NCBI RefSeq assembly: GCF_000614145.1
Contig: NZ_BAKK01000009.1
Coordinates: forward strand, 83,455-147,454
Origin: Bacteroides faecichinchillae JCM 17102
GTDB taxonomy: Bacteria; Bacteroidota; Bacteroidia; Bacteroidales; Bacteroidaceae
DNA length: 64,000 nt
Direction of reading: 5' to 3'
Shown: positions 17,660-26,477 of the stretch, piece after piece
Layout: each line of letters begins with the position of its first letter
Numbering within the stretch: position 1 is the first letter of the stretch
Made by a program: the position numbers and the translations under genes
Notes under the pieces: generated by a model
What the model was told of the DNA's origin: nothing
The model's input: the letters and a program-made list of their open reading frames with translations, nothing else
Database searches by the model: none

Positions 17660-18466
17660 ATGAAAAAGTTATTTGCAATTGTTGCTGTGATTGGGGCCTT
17701 GGCATTCGGCTCAACTCAACTTGCTCAGGCTCAAGATGCTCCTGCGGCAGAACAAACTGAACAACAGGCTGCTCCAGCTGCTGCACCAGCCGCTACTCAA
17801 GCTGCTGCTCCTGCTGCAGAAGAAACAGGTCTCCACAAGGAAATCAAAATCAAGTTTATTGAAGGTACTGCATCCTTCATGAGTTTGGTAGCTATTGCTT
17901 TGGTAATTGGTTTGGCTTTCTGTATCGAACGTATCATTTATCTGAGCTTGGCTGAAATTAACACAAAGAAGTTTATGGCATCTATTGAAGCTGCTTTGGA
18001 AAAAGGTGACGTTGAAGCTGCTAAAGACATCGCACGTAACACTAGAGGTCCAGTTGCTTCTATTTATTATCAAGGTTTGATGAGAATCGACCAAGGTATT
18101 GACGTTGTTGAGAAGTCTGTTGTATCTTATGGAGGTGTACAAGCCGGTTATCTTGAAAAAGGATGTTCATGGATCACATTGTTTATCGCAATGGCTCCGT
18201 CACTCGGATTCTTGGGTACTGTAATCGGTATGGTGCAGGCATTTGATAAAATTCAAATTGTAGGTGATATTTCTCCGACGGTTGTAGCAGGTGGTATGAA
18301 AGTAGCTTTGATTACAACTATCTTTGGTTTGATCGTTGCTTTGATTCTTCAGGTATTCTACAATTACGTACTTTCTAAAATTGAGGCTCTTACAAGTGAA
18401 ATGGAAGATTCTTCTATCTCTTTACTTGATATGGTTATCAAATATAATTTGAAATACAAAAAATAA
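17660..18466 (+). CDS. exbB: ExbB/TolQ/MotA-type proton channel protein
   Basis: Proton-conducting motor subunit that powers TonB. The 268-residue protein begins with a cleavable-looking signal peptide (MKKLFAIVAVIGALAFG ... AQAQ) and an Ala/Pro/Gln linker (residues about 30-60). It then has three transmembrane segments with the conserved SLGFLGTVIGMV and VAGGMKVALITTIFGLIVAL regions. The secreted-looking N-terminus is absent from E. coli ExbB but usual in Bacteroidetes. The gene heads exbB - 4-TM protein - exbD - exbD, ending at the terminator at 20077. Confidence 0.93.
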   Translation: MKKLFAIVAVIGALAFGSTQLAQAQDAPAAEQTEQQAAPAAAPAATQAAAPAAEETGLHKEIKIKFIEGTASFMSLVAIALVIGLAFCIERIIYLSLAEINTKKFMASIEAALEKGDVEAAKDIARNTRGPVASIYYQGLMRIDQGIDVVEKSVVSYGGVQAGYLEKGCSWITLFIAMAPSLGFLGTVIGMVQAFDKIQIVGDISPTVVAGGMKVALITTIFGLIVALILQVFYNYVLSKIEALTSEMEDSSISLLDMVIKYNLKYKK

Positions 18467-18472
18467 TTCAAG

Positions 18473-18958
18473 ATGAGTAAACTTACATATAAAGCATCGT
18501 ATTATGCATTGTATGCGATGTTTGCCGTTATCCTAATCGTTATGGTGCTATTCTTCTTAGGAGGAAGCGCAACAGGCGATGCGGCGATTCCGGGGATAGA
18601 TCCCGAAATGTGGCAACCGGCTCAAACAGATGCTTTACTTTATTTAATGTATGCTTTGTTTGGTATAGCTATTGCAGCTACTGTAGTTGCTGCAGTATTC
18701 CAATTTGGTGCAGCTTTGAAAGATAATCCGGCTAATGCTGTTAGGTCTTTGCTTGGATTAGTACTTATGGTTGTTATTCTATTTGTAACTTGGGCTATAG
18801 GAGATGGAACTCCAATGAATATCCGTGGTTATGAAGGTGCAGACAACGTTACTTTCTGGCTGAAGATAACTGATATGTTCCTTTATACTATTTACATTCT
18901 TTTGTTTGTAACAATTGTTGCAATCATTGCAAGTGGCATAAAGAAAAAAATATCATAA
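18473..18958 (+). CDS. Four-helix membrane protein of the exbB-exbD operon, unknown function
   Basis: A 161-residue protein with four hydrophobic helices (about residues 13-31, 54-78, 90-106 and 130-153) and little else. It lies 6 nt after exbB and 35 nt before exbD. A protein of this kind sits at this position in many Bacteroidetes exb operons, so a structural or regulatory part in the TonB motor is plausible, but no activity can be read from the sequence. Confidence 0.8.
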   Translation: MSKLTYKASYYALYAMFAVILIVMVLFFLGGSATGDAAIPGIDPEMWQPAQTDALLYLMYALFGIAIAATVVAAVFQFGAALKDNPANAVRSLLGLVLMVVILFVTWAIGDGTPMNIRGYEGADNVTFWLKITDMFLYTIYILLFVTIVAIIASGIKKKIS

Positions 18959-18993
18959 TCAATTGATAAGCTCAATTTAATAAAGTAATTAAA

Positions 18994-19581
18994 ATGGCTA
19001 GAGGAAAAAGAAAAGTTCCTGATATTAACTCCAGTTCTACGGCGGATATAGCTTTCTTATTGCTTATCTTCTTCTTGATTACTACATCAATGGACACGGA
19101 CCAAGGTTTAGCAAGACTTTTGCCGCCTCCCCCTGATGAAGAAAATAGGGAAACTGATAAAATTAAAGAACGCAATATTTTACAGGTATATCTAAACAAG
19201 AATGATGAATTGATGTGCGATGGTGATTATATTGCTGTTGGAGAACTAAGAGCTAAAGCCAAAGAATTTATAGCTAATTATAATAATGAAGCAAATAAAC
19301 CAGAGAAAACACAAAAGAATGTGGAATTCTTAGGTACGACTCTTGTTAATGATAAGCATGTAATTTCTTTGCAGAATGACCGTGGGTCTTCATATCAGGC
19401 GTATATAAGTGTGCAGAACGAATTAGTTGCTGCATACAATGAATTGAGAGATGAATTAGCTAAAGAAAAATGGCAGAGACCATATGCGGAACTGAATGAT
19501 AAACAACAGAAAGCTATTCGTGAAGTTTATCCGCAGAGAATTTCTGAGGCAGAACCTAAAAAATACGGAGAAAAGAAGTAA
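18994..19581 (+). CDS. exbD: ExbD/TolR-type protein, long form
   Basis: Motor subunit with one N-terminal membrane helix (about residues 15-33, STADIAFLLLIFFLITTS) whose Asp is the expected proton-carrying residue, and a periplasmic domain. At 195 residues it is longer than E. coli ExbD (about 140), with an inserted region around residues 85-150. The second exbD follows 2 nt after its stop, so the pair is probably translated together and may form a heteromeric ring. Confidence 0.9.
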   Translation: MARGKRKVPDINSSSTADIAFLLLIFFLITTSMDTDQGLARLLPPPPDEENRETDKIKERNILQVYLNKNDELMCDGDYIAVGELRAKAKEFIANYNNEANKPEKTQKNVEFLGTTLVNDKHVISLQNDRGSSYQAYISVQNELVAAYNELRDELAKEKWQRPYAELNDKQQKAIREVYPQRISEAEPKKYGEKK

Positions 19582-19583
19582 GT

Positions 19584-20054
19584 ATGGGAAAATTTAATAA
19601 GACTGGTAAACGTGAGATGCCGGCATTGAATACTTCTTCGTTGCCTGACCTTATCTTTACCTTGTTGTTCTTCTTTATGATTGTAACAACAATGCGTGAG
19701 GTTACATTGAAGGTTCAGATAAGCCTTCCCGTAGGTACTGAACTTGAGAAATTGGAGAAGAAGTCGCTGGTAACATTCATTTATATAGGTGAACCTTCTG
19801 CAGAATATCGTGGAAAAATGGGTACTGAAAGTCGTATTCAATTAAATGATAGCTATGCTGAGGTAGATCAAATAGGAGATTTTGTCTTCCAGGAACGTTC
19901 GAATATGAATGAAAGTGATCGGGGTAAAATGACAGTATCTCTGAAAGTAGATGAAAAGACTAAGATGGGTATTGTTACCGATGTGAAAAATGCTCTTAGA
20001 AAAGCTTCTGCTTTGAAAATTAACTATTCTTCAAAGAAAAAAGATAATAAATAG
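19584..20054 (+). CDS. exbD: ExbD/TolR-type protein, second copy
   Basis: A 156-residue ExbD paralogue with membrane helix at about residues 16-36 (SLPDLIFTLLFFFMIVTT), including the conserved Asp, and a compact periplasmic domain ending in KMGIVTDVKNALRKASALK. It is the last gene of the exb operon and is followed 23 nt later by an intrinsic terminator. Confidence 0.9.
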   Translation: MGKFNKTGKREMPALNTSSLPDLIFTLLFFFMIVTTMREVTLKVQISLPVGTELEKLEKKSLVTFIYIGEPSAEYRGKMGTESRIQLNDSYAEVDQIGDFVFQERSNMNESDRGKMTVSLKVDEKTKMGIVTDVKNALRKASALKINYSSKKKDNK

Positions 20055-20076
20055 TTGGTTTTGATATATAAAAGAT

Positions 20077-20108
20077 AAAGGGTATCCCAAAATGGATACC
20101 CTTTTCTT
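20077..20108 (+). terminator. Intrinsic terminator of the exb operon
   Basis: An 11-bp stem AAAGGGTATCC/GGATACCCTTT (20077-20087, 20094-20104) with a 6-nt loop is followed by a T-rich tail. Confidence 0.88.
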
Positions 20109-20304
20109 TTTGGATTTCTTTGAAATGAGGTTGATTTTAAATATAGCTTTATATTCTTATAGGTAGGATATTTTTATATGAAGATGGGAAACTCTCATTT
20201 ATTATAAAGGTATGAGAAATTTAGACTTGCTCCGAATGGTATGATTTCTGAGACAGGCTGGTTTTCTGTTCGTTCTTTTAGTTTTTAGCATTATAGCTAT
20301 ATTG

Positions 20305-20841
20305 CTATTTTTTAACTTTATAAACTTCAGTATAGAGTTTTTGTTTTACTTCTTCAAAGTCTTTTTTTGCATCTAATGCACCATGTACCATAAGGTACAT
20401 TGGAAGATAATTATCTCCAGGTTTATACGGAGGTTGGTAATAATCATTTTCCCATAATGTAAACCCATGACGTTGATAGAAGTTTATACGCCGTTTAGCC
20501 ATTTCTTCTACTGGGCGTTCAACTTCTAAGACGATGGGAAGTTTTAGGTGGTCACATAAATATTCTAAAGTACGTTTTCCATAACCACCATTACGTAGGG
20601 CTGGGTTAGTTGCAAAATGCTCTACGTAATAGAAGTGTTCAAAATCCCAGTATGTAATGAATCCAATAGGTAGTTCATCATCAAAAATGATGTTATTATG
20701 AAAGTTTCCTGTTCGGTCAGTGAATTCACGTAACTCTTCCAATTGCCGGTATTCTTCTGCAGGAAAAGAGTCTATTAGAAGTTCTTCCATAAATTTGTAA
20801 TGTTGAATGTCCGATGTATTAATCGCTTGAAGTCTGATCAT
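20305..20841 (-). CDS. GNAT-family N-acetyltransferase
   Basis: A 178-residue acetyltransferase-fold protein starting at ATG 20841 (MIRLQAIN). The acetyl-CoA loop is in NPALRNGGYGKRTLEYL (R-x-x-G-x-G/A pattern), preceded by YYVEHFAT and followed by LEVERP and INFYQRHGF, the usual fourth and fifth strand signatures. The acceptor substrate is unknown. It lies 62 nt after an M64 peptidase gene on the same strand and may be co-transcribed. A longer frame to 20958 overlaps the peptidase and is rejected. Confidence 0.85.
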   Translation of the reverse strand: MIRLQAINTSDIQHYKFMEELLIDSFPAEEYRQLEELREFTDRTGNFHNNIIFDDELPIGFITYWDFEHFYYVEHFATNPALRNGGYGKRTLEYLCDHLKLPIVLEVERPVEEMAKRRINFYQRHGFTLWENDYYQPPYKPGDNYLPMYLMVHGALDAKKDFEEVKQKLYTEVYKVKK

Positions 20842-20903
20842 AAAGTCTGTTTTTGGGGTTAAACAATATATTCTTTTTTGAGTTTGTCTGTATAGTGTAA
20901 CAA

Positions 20904-22181
20904 TTAAGGGACATAAAAGTCGATAACTCGGCGAATAGCACGTTGGCAGACAGGACAAAATTCCGGATATTCATTTGTCTTCATCCGGCAATTGAAGGCT
21001 GGACGATAGATACCTTTGGCAGAATATCCGCCACCTTCATATATGCCAACTAGGTATTTTTCTTTTTGAGAAACAGGAGTTGGGATTGGAATATTAGAAG
21101 GGAGCATGTCTTTCCATTTCGACGAGAAGTCTACACGTGTAGTAATATTCTGTTCCCATGGTTCTACATTTAAGGGATAGGTATCTGTCATGACATCGTC
21201 CTCGTAGAAATATTCGTCAGCCAATCCTCCAAAGCTATGTCCGAATTCATGTACTACAACAGGTTTGAACATAGGATGGTGTGCAGTAGTCAGTGTGTAT
21301 GAGTTATAAATACCTCCTCCACCATATACATCGGTATTGGCAAGTATGATGATGTGTTCATATGGAATACCAGCCAATACATTGTGAATTGACTTCACTC
21401 GACTAGTTGTTAAGTAACGATTCGAGTAGAAAGTGTCGAAATGAGATTGTACAGCTGTATGTTTCCATGTATTTTCACGAGGGACGCTAACTCCGCTATC
21501 TATTGAAGGACTGGCTACTGCTACAATATTAAACTTATTTTTTGTTGAACGGAACGGTTCATGTGAAAATAGACTTTCACAAGCTTTTTCAGCATCCTGA
21601 TAGAATGTATCCATTTCTTTATCCGTATATCCTTCAGCGAGAATAGCAACATCTATACAATCTTTTTCATTTCCGCTCTGAAGTAAATATCGATGTGGAG
21701 TAATGTGTGATGTTCCTCTTTTATGGATTAGAATATCGTCAGGACGAACAATGTGTTTGAAGTTAGTCATTACTTCTTTGCGTGGGTTTAATAAAATAAT
21801 TTCAACTTCTACAGGGTGTTTAGGGTAGGGAAGGAGGAAACTATTCTCGAATCCTTTGGTTATTTCTTTAGCTTCATCGGTTGATAACCATTCTTGAAAT
21901 AAAGAAGAAAAAGAGGTTTTATAGATACATTGTTTAGTAGATAGATCTTTTATGGTAATTTGCCCGTTACCTTCTAATGGAAGTTCAGACAAATGATGAC
22001 GGCGACCTGCCCATGTAGGAAGTTCAGATAGTTCATCCAAAACAATGGATTGTTGTTTAACATCTCCGGTAAAGAGATAATCTACCCGAAGTGTTTTATT
22101 CAGGAAATGATCGGAAAAATTCTGTCCATAGCTTCCTGCTGTAATTAGTAAGAAAAGGAGTATGCAGTAAAAGGGTTTCAT
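20904..22181 (-). CDS. Secreted M64-family zinc metallopeptidase
   Basis: A 425-residue exported protein with a signal peptide (MKPFYCILLFLLITAGSYGQ), an N-terminal beta-rich domain, and a catalytic domain with VVHEFGHSFGGLADEYFYED: the HExxH zinc site plus the downstream Glu of the M64 (IgA peptidase) family. The Cys pairs near the C-terminus (FNCRM, FCPVCQ) are also family features. The target protein is unknown. M64 was named for an IgA1 protease, so a host substrate is possible but not shown. A TACCTTTG element precedes the gene. Confidence 0.88.
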   Translation of the reverse strand: MKPFYCILLFLLITAGSYGQNFSDHFLNKTLRVDYLFTGDVKQQSIVLDELSELPTWAGRRHHLSELPLEGNGQITIKDLSTKQCIYKTSFSSLFQEWLSTDEAKEITKGFENSFLLPYPKHPVEVEIILLNPRKEVMTNFKHIVRPDDILIHKRGTSHITPHRYLLQSGNEKDCIDVAILAEGYTDKEMDTFYQDAEKACESLFSHEPFRSTKNKFNIVAVASPSIDSGVSVPRENTWKHTAVQSHFDTFYSNRYLTTSRVKSIHNVLAGIPYEHIIILANTDVYGGGGIYNSYTLTTAHHPMFKPVVVHEFGHSFGGLADEYFYEDDVMTDTYPLNVEPWEQNITTRVDFSSKWKDMLPSNIPIPTPVSQKEKYLVGIYEGGGYSAKGIYRPAFNCRMKTNEYPEFCPVCQRAIRRVIDFYVP

Positions 22182-22206
22182 ATAAATAGTGTATTTATGT
22201 TTTAGA

Positions 22207-22214
22207 CAAAGGTA
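22207..22214 (-). promoter_or_regulatory. Bacteroides -7 element for the M64 peptidase gene
   Basis: The minus strand reads TACCTTTG, 25 nt upstream of the ATG at 22181. Confidence 0.55.
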
Positions 22215-22287
22215 CAAACATTTGATGACTTATCCGATATTTGGAAATAAAAGTAATAATTCATAGTATTTGTTGTGGGAAAATCGC

Positions 22288-22295
22288 TAACTTTG
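22288..22295 (+). promoter_or_regulatory. Bacteroides -7 element for the Lrp/AsnC gene
   Basis: TAACTTTG matches TAnnTTTG, 37 nt before the ATG at 22333. A TTTG lies upstream but closer than the canonical spacing. Confidence 0.55.
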
Positions 22296-22332
22296 CATAA
22301 AAGATTCACTGATTAAAACAATTTGATTTAAT

Positions 22333-22809
22333 ATGGGACATCATCAATTAGATGCTTTAGATGAGCAGATTCTGAAACTGATAGCAGCAAATGCACGTAT
22401 TCCTTTTCTGGAAGTGGCGAGAGCATGCGATGTTTCTGGTGCGGCGATTCACCAGCGCATCCAGAAATTGACTAATTTAGGAATATTGAAAGGATCTGAA
22501 TATGTAATTGATCCTGAGAAAATCGGATACGAGACTTGTGCTTATATTGGTATATATCTGAAAGACCCTGAATCATTTGATTCGGTAACGAAAGCTTTGG
22601 AGGCTATTCCGGAAGTAGTGGAGTGTCATTTTACTACTGGTAAATATGATATGTTTATCAAAATTTATGCTAAGAATAATCACCATTTGCTGAGTATTAT
22701 TCATGATAAATTGCAGCCGTTAGGTTTGGCACGTACAGAAACTTTAATTTCCTTCCACGAAGCTATCAAACGTCAAATGCCGATTATGGTAGATGTAGAC
22801 GAAGAATAA
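22333..22809 (+). CDS. Lrp/AsnC-family transcriptional regulator
   Basis: A 158-residue regulator with an N-terminal winged HTH (LDALDEQILKLIAANARIPFLEVA, then SGAAIHQRIQKLTNLGILKG) and a C-terminal RAM ligand-binding domain (about 70-145; YDMFIKIYAK region). Family members form octameric discs and respond to amino acids. It stands alone on the plus strand between divergent M64 and convergent folA genes, so its targets are not indicated by context. Confidence 0.92.
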   Translation: MGHHQLDALDEQILKLIAANARIPFLEVARACDVSGAAIHQRIQKLTNLGILKGSEYVIDPEKIGYETCAYIGIYLKDPESFDSVTKALEAIPEVVECHFTTGKYDMFIKIYAKNNHHLLSIIHDKLQPLGLARTETLISFHEAIKRQMPIMVDVDEE

Positions 22810-22823
22810 TTGGGAACTTCAAA

Positions 22824-23318
22824 TTATTTTCTAACATAATTGACAAAAGCATACGGGCAGAGATGTTTTTCATCCGCAAGATGAACTTCTCTGCTTTTTT
22901 CATGCCATATTGTTGGCGATACTTCCGGAAAAAAAGCATCTGCTTGTGGTGCGATACTGTCTATTTCTGTCAAACAGAGTTCATCAGCCAAGGGAAGCGC
23001 TTGATGATAAATACTTGCTCCTCCTATGATAAATATATGTTCATTCTCCTGACAGCTTTTTAAAGCAGAATCGAGAGATGCAAATACTTCTGCACCCGAA
23101 CATTGTAAATCCGGATTAGAAGATAATACGATGTTTCTTCGATTGGGAAGTGCACCTTTGGGAAGTGATTCAAAAGTTTTTCGTCCCATGATAATCGTAT
23201 TTCCTGTGGTTAATGTCTTGAAACGTTTCAGATCGTTTGGCAACCAAAATAATAACTTGTTTTCGAAACCGATTGCCATATGACTGTCTACAGCGGCAAT
23301 AATAGATATTCTACTCAT
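22824..23318 (-). CDS. folA: Dihydrofolate reductase
   Basis: Reduces dihydrofolate to tetrahydrofolate with NADPH. The 164-residue protein has MSRISIIAAVDSHMAIG, LLFWLPNDLKRFKTLT with the catalytic Asp, IIMGRKTFESLP, and the NADPH-site IIGGASIYHQAL. It starts 3 nt after the thyA stop on the same strand, so thyA-folA form an operon and recycle the dihydrofolate made by thymidylate synthase. Length and motifs are normal. Confidence 0.96.
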   Translation of the reverse strand: MSRISIIAAVDSHMAIGFENKLLFWLPNDLKRFKTLTTGNTIIMGRKTFESLPKGALPNRRNIVLSSNPDLQCSGAEVFASLDSALKSCQENEHIFIIGGASIYHQALPLADELCLTEIDSIAPQADAFFPEVSPTIWHEKSREVHLADEKHLCPYAFVNYVRK

Positions 23319-23321
23319 AAT

Positions 23322-24116
23322 TTATACAGCTACTACTCCGGCAATATGTGGATGTGGATCATAATTAACTAATTCGAAATCTTCAAACTTAAAATCGAAG
23401 ATACTCTTCACGTCTGGATTTATTTTTATTTGTGGTAACGGACGTGGATTACGACTTAATTGTAATTTAACCTGTTCCAGATGATTCAGGTAAATATGAG
23501 AGTCTCCGAGAGTATGGACAAAATCTCCAGCTTTAAGTCCAGTAACTTGTGCCATCATTTGTAATAATAAAGCATATGATGCAATATTAAAAGGTACTCC
23601 GAGGAATATATCAGCACTGCGTTGATAAAGTTGCAAACTTAAACGTCCGTTGGCTACATAAAACTGGAAGAAAGCATGACAAGGAGGTAGATTCATGTTA
23701 TTCAGGTCAGCTACGTTCCAGGCACTTACTATGATTCGGCGTGAATCCGGATTGTGTTTGATTGTTTCGACTGCTTCGCTAATTTGGTCGATGAATCCGC
23801 CGTTGTAGTCAGGCCATGAACGCCATTGATATCCGTAAATATGACCTAAATCGCCATTTTCGTCTGCCCATTCATTCCAGATACGTACACCATGTTCTTG
23901 CAAATATTTCACATTAGTGTCACCCTGTAGAAACCAAAGCAATTCATAGATGATTGATTTCAGGTGTAATTTTTTGGTGGTCAGACATGGAAAACCTTCA
24001 TCAAGGTTAAAACGCATTTGATGACCAAATACGCTGATTGTTCCTGTGCCAGTACGGTCACTTTTTTCAGTACCTTCAGTCAATACACGGTTGAGTAGAT
24101 CTAAATATTGTTTCAT
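23322..24116 (-). CDS. thyA: Thymidylate synthase
   Basis: Makes dTMP from dUMP using methylene-tetrahydrofolate. With the start at ATG 24116 ([12 protein letters not shown]) the protein is 264 residues, exactly the length of the E. coli enzyme. Motifs are SDRTGTGT, the catalytic Cys in [38 protein letters not shown] and [17 protein letters not shown] longer frame to 24152 crosses the promoter element. First gene of the thyA-folA operon. Confidence 0.97.
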   Translation of the reverse strand: MKQYLDLLNRVLTEGTEKSDRTGTGTISVFGHQMRFNLDEGFPCLTTKKLHLKSIIYELLWFLQGDTNVKYLQEHGVRIWNEWADENGDLGHIYGYQWRSWPDYNGGFIDQISEAVETIKHNPDSRRIIVSAWNVADLNNMNLPPCHAFFQFYVANGRLSLQLYQRSADIFLGVPFNIASYALLLQMMAQVTGLKAGDFVHTLGDSHIYLNHLEQVKLQLSRNPRPLPQIKINPDVKSIFDFKFEDFELVNYDPHPHIAGVVAV

Positions 24117-24149
24117 TGTCCTATGATTATCACTATTTGATAGATGTTG

Positions 24150-24157
24150 CAAAGGTA
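24150..24157 (-). promoter_or_regulatory. Bacteroides -7 element for thyA-folA
   Basis: The minus strand reads TACCTTTG, 33 nt upstream of the thyA ATG. Confidence 0.55.
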
Positions 24158-24165
24158 ACGAAATG

Positions 24166-24233
24166 AATGAAGAATGAAGAATGAAGAATGAAGAATTTAC
24201 TGTGTATCATGTACTGTATAGTAATTCTTCATT
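24166..24233. repeat. AATGAAG heptamer tandem repeat with hairpin
   Basis: Four tandem AATGAAG copies (24166-24193) end in AATT. The last copy (AATGAAGAATT, 24187-24197) pairs with AATTCTTCATT at 24223-24233 across a 25-nt loop, just beyond the cls stop. It may act as a terminator-like structure for cls. A related three-copy version lies at 54325-54345. Confidence 0.6.
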
Positions 24234-24237
24234 TTTC

Positions 24238-25509
24238 TTAGAGAAATGGAGTGAATAGATTTGCAAACCACCCTACAAATTTTTTCCATGGAGAACGTTT
24301 CTTCCAGAACTCAGGTGTTAGTTTAGTACAATGTTCTATGTCATTGTGGAACATATCATTCAATTCTCCTGTAATTTTTTGATCAAATATGAACGCATTT
24401 GTTTCATAATCGTATCTCAGGCTGCGGCTGTTTAAATTAGCTGTACCGACTGTACAAAACAGATCGTCTACCATCATGATTTTAGAATGATGAAATCCGC
24501 CATTGTACATATATACAGTTGCTCCCCTTTTCATCAGTCTATGTAGCTTATATAATGCAGCATCAGGGGTGAATGGGATATCAGAGGCAGATGATACCAT
24601 AATAGTAACATCTACCCCCCGATCAATTGTTTTTTGCAATGCTTTTTTGATGGAAGAAGTCGGAACGAAATAAGGATTGACAATATGCACATTCTTTTGG
24701 GCCGAATAAATAGACATGGCATAGGCATGGCTTAGCATGCGACTATTTTTCTTCGGGGTACGATCTACAATGGCAATAACAATGTCAGTACTGTCAGTAA
24801 CTTTCTTATGCTTTGGGAAGTAAGCATCTCCACCGATATTTTGTTTTGTTTCCTTATTCCAGATAGTGAGAAAGATTTCTTGAAGATCGTTAACTGCATC
24901 TCCTTCAATACGCATATGCATATCACGCCAGGTGCCGATTTTAGGAAGTCCATTGATATAATAATCTGCAATGTTCATTCCTCCTGTGTATGCAACCTTT
25001 CCATCGATGACAGCAATTTTCCTATGATCTCGATGTGCAGCATGATTAATATATGGAAAAGTAAACGGATCAAATTTGACAATCTCTATTCCCTGTTCAC
25101 GAATCCTTTTAAGATGTTTCTTTTTTAGTGGTTTATTGTTTGACCAATTTCCAAAGGCGTCAAACATAGCTCTCACTTCCACTCCCTCTTTTACTTTATC
25201 GGCTAACAGATTAAACAATGCGGTAGCAATGGAATCATTACGGAAGTTGAAGTATTCTAAATGAATATGATGTTTCGCTTCTCGGATGGTTTCAAATAGG
25301 TCTATAAACTTTTCATGTCCACTTTTCAGAAGTTTCACCTTATTATTGTTAGAAATTGGAAGACCTGCTTCTGAAAAAAAACGAAGAACAAGGGAATCAC
25401 TTGTCAATTTGACCGAATCCCTATGTTGCATCTTTAGGCTATCGACAATATCAGCCTGTGCATGGAGCAAAGATAAGAACAGAAATAAAATAAATATACG
25501 TAGCTTCAA
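24238..25509 (-). CDS. Phospholipase D-family cardiolipin synthase-like protein, secreted form
   Basis: A 423-residue PLD-superfamily protein with two HKD motifs: HRDHRKIAVIDGKVAYTGG (about residue 155-173) and HHSKIMMVDDLFCTVGTANLNSRS (about 340). This is the two-motif architecture of cardiolipin synthases. In place of the two N-terminal membrane helices of E. coli ClsA it has a cleavable-type signal peptide (MKLRIFILFLFLSLLHAQA), so the catalytic domain probably acts in the periplasm or at the envelope. Phospholipid transfer to make cardiolipin is the best guess. Other phosphodiester substrates are possible. Confidence 0.85.
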   Translation of the reverse strand: MKLRIFILFLFLSLLHAQADIVDSLKMQHRDSVKLTSDSLVLRFFSEAGLPISNNNKVKLLKSGHEKFIDLFETIREAKHHIHLEYFNFRNDSIATALFNLLADKVKEGVEVRAMFDAFGNWSNNKPLKKKHLKRIREQGIEIVKFDPFTFPYINHAAHRDHRKIAVIDGKVAYTGGMNIADYYINGLPKIGTWRDMHMRIEGDAVNDLQEIFLTIWNKETKQNIGGDAYFPKHKKVTDSTDIVIAIVDRTPKKNSRMLSHAYAMSIYSAQKNVHIVNPYFVPTSSIKKALQKTIDRGVDVTIMVSSASDIPFTPDAALYKLHRLMKRGATVYMYNGGFHHSKIMMVDDLFCTVGTANLNSRSLRYDYETNAFIFDQKITGELNDMFHNDIEHCTKLTPEFWKKRSPWKKFVGWFANLFTPFL

Positions 25510-25541
25510 AACTCTCTTTTCTCTTTTAGTTTACAGAGGAA

Positions 25542-25549
25542 CAAAGATA
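25542..25549 (-). promoter_or_regulatory. Bacteroides -7 element for the PLD/Cls gene
   Basis: The minus strand reads TATCTTTG, 32 nt upstream of the ATG at 25509. Confidence 0.55.
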
Positions 25550-25640
25550 GTATATCTATATTTTGGGCTATTTGAAGTAAAGGGGAAATTTATTATGTTT
25601 TAACATATCTCTTACATTTAAGCATTGTTTGGAAACTTCC

Positions 25641-25946
25641 TTATGTCAATGAGCAGATCTTCTTCATACCTAAATACAGCAATACAATTGCTATGATTAT
25701 AAGAGATTTTTGGTCTATGTTAGCAATTGCTTCTTGCATATTTCTCAAAGTTGCTTCCACTCCACCTAACCATACAAAAAGTATAGTTCCGATGATTACA
25801 ATAAGGGCTGTCCGAATACGTACAAGCCAATTGCTTTGGCTAGGCAAATGATGCATAACACGTTGGCTGAATCCGTTATCAGCTATTTCCTGTTTGTTTT
25901 CAGCAAAGAAATCATGCAAAAGTTTATCATTATCTATTTCTTCCAT
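25641..25946 (-). CDS. DUF5056-like small membrane protein, putative anti-sigma partner
   Basis: A 101-residue protein (start MEEIDNDKLL at 25946; a GTT-separated ATG at 25952 is also possible). It has a charged N-terminal half (about 1-45) and two hydrophobic segments (about 46-62 and 80-97). Its start overlaps the 3' end of the ECF sigma gene, and its cytoplasmic N-terminus plus membrane anchor fit an anti-sigma factor. That role is inferred from gene order, and no ZAS zinc motif is visible. Confidence 0.7.
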   Translation of the reverse strand: MEEIDNDKLLHDFFAENKQEIADNGFSQRVMHHLPSQSNWLVRIRTALIVIIGTILFVWLGGVEATLRNMQEAIANIDQKSLIIIAIVLLYLGMKKICSLT

Positions 25947-26477
25947 AACCATTTTGTTTTAAAAATACAGCTAATTTTTCTTTTCCACGTGACAGATGGC
26001 TTTTGACGGTACCTGTCGGAATTTCCATAATACTTGCTATCTTATCGATATTTACATCCTCCATATAAAATAGGGTGATACAAGTGCGTTCCATTTCTTT
26101 AAGTGTTTTGAGTGCCTGATAAATATCCATTTTCTGCCCAATGTTTTCTTGTATGGTACAATGGATAGTGTCTACTTCTCCCGTATTCAGATCAGCCGTC
26201 TCTTTATGGCTGCGAAAATAATCGTAAAATACATTATAAGCAATCCGATACAACCACGTAGAGAAACTAGACAGATTTTGGAAAGAAGCAAGATTAGTAT
26301 ATGCTCTGATAAATGTATCTTGTGCCAAATCATCGCTCAAATTATTATCTCCGCAAGTTAAGTGCAGAAAAAACACCGGATAGGCGACTGATATTTTTGC
26401 ACCAATTGGTCAAAGGCCTTGGTGTTTTTTAATACCACAACCTGTGCGACTAGTGAGATTTCGTTGAGCTGGTTCAT
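25930..26477 (-). CDS. ECF-type RNA polymerase sigma factor, one-base frameshift
   Basis: The N-terminal part starts at ATG 26477 (MNQLNEISLVAQVV ... FDQLVQKYQSPIR) and the remainder is in another frame (FFLHLTCGDNNLSDDLAQDTFIRAYTNL onward). They join if one base is restored near the A6 run at 26368-26373. The joined protein of about 182 residues has sigma region 2 (DLAQDTFIRAY, FSTWLYRIAYN) and region 4 (MEIPTGTVKSHLSRGKEKL). Its start overlaps the stop of the DUF6249 gene (ATGA, 26477-26474) and its end overlaps the DUF5056 gene, so the three form a translationally coupled operon. Confidence 0.85.

Noticed and set aside
17711..18142. 143-codon frame antisense to exbB
   Set aside because: The Ser/Cys runs are the complement of the Ala/Gln-rich exbB linker; no independent support.
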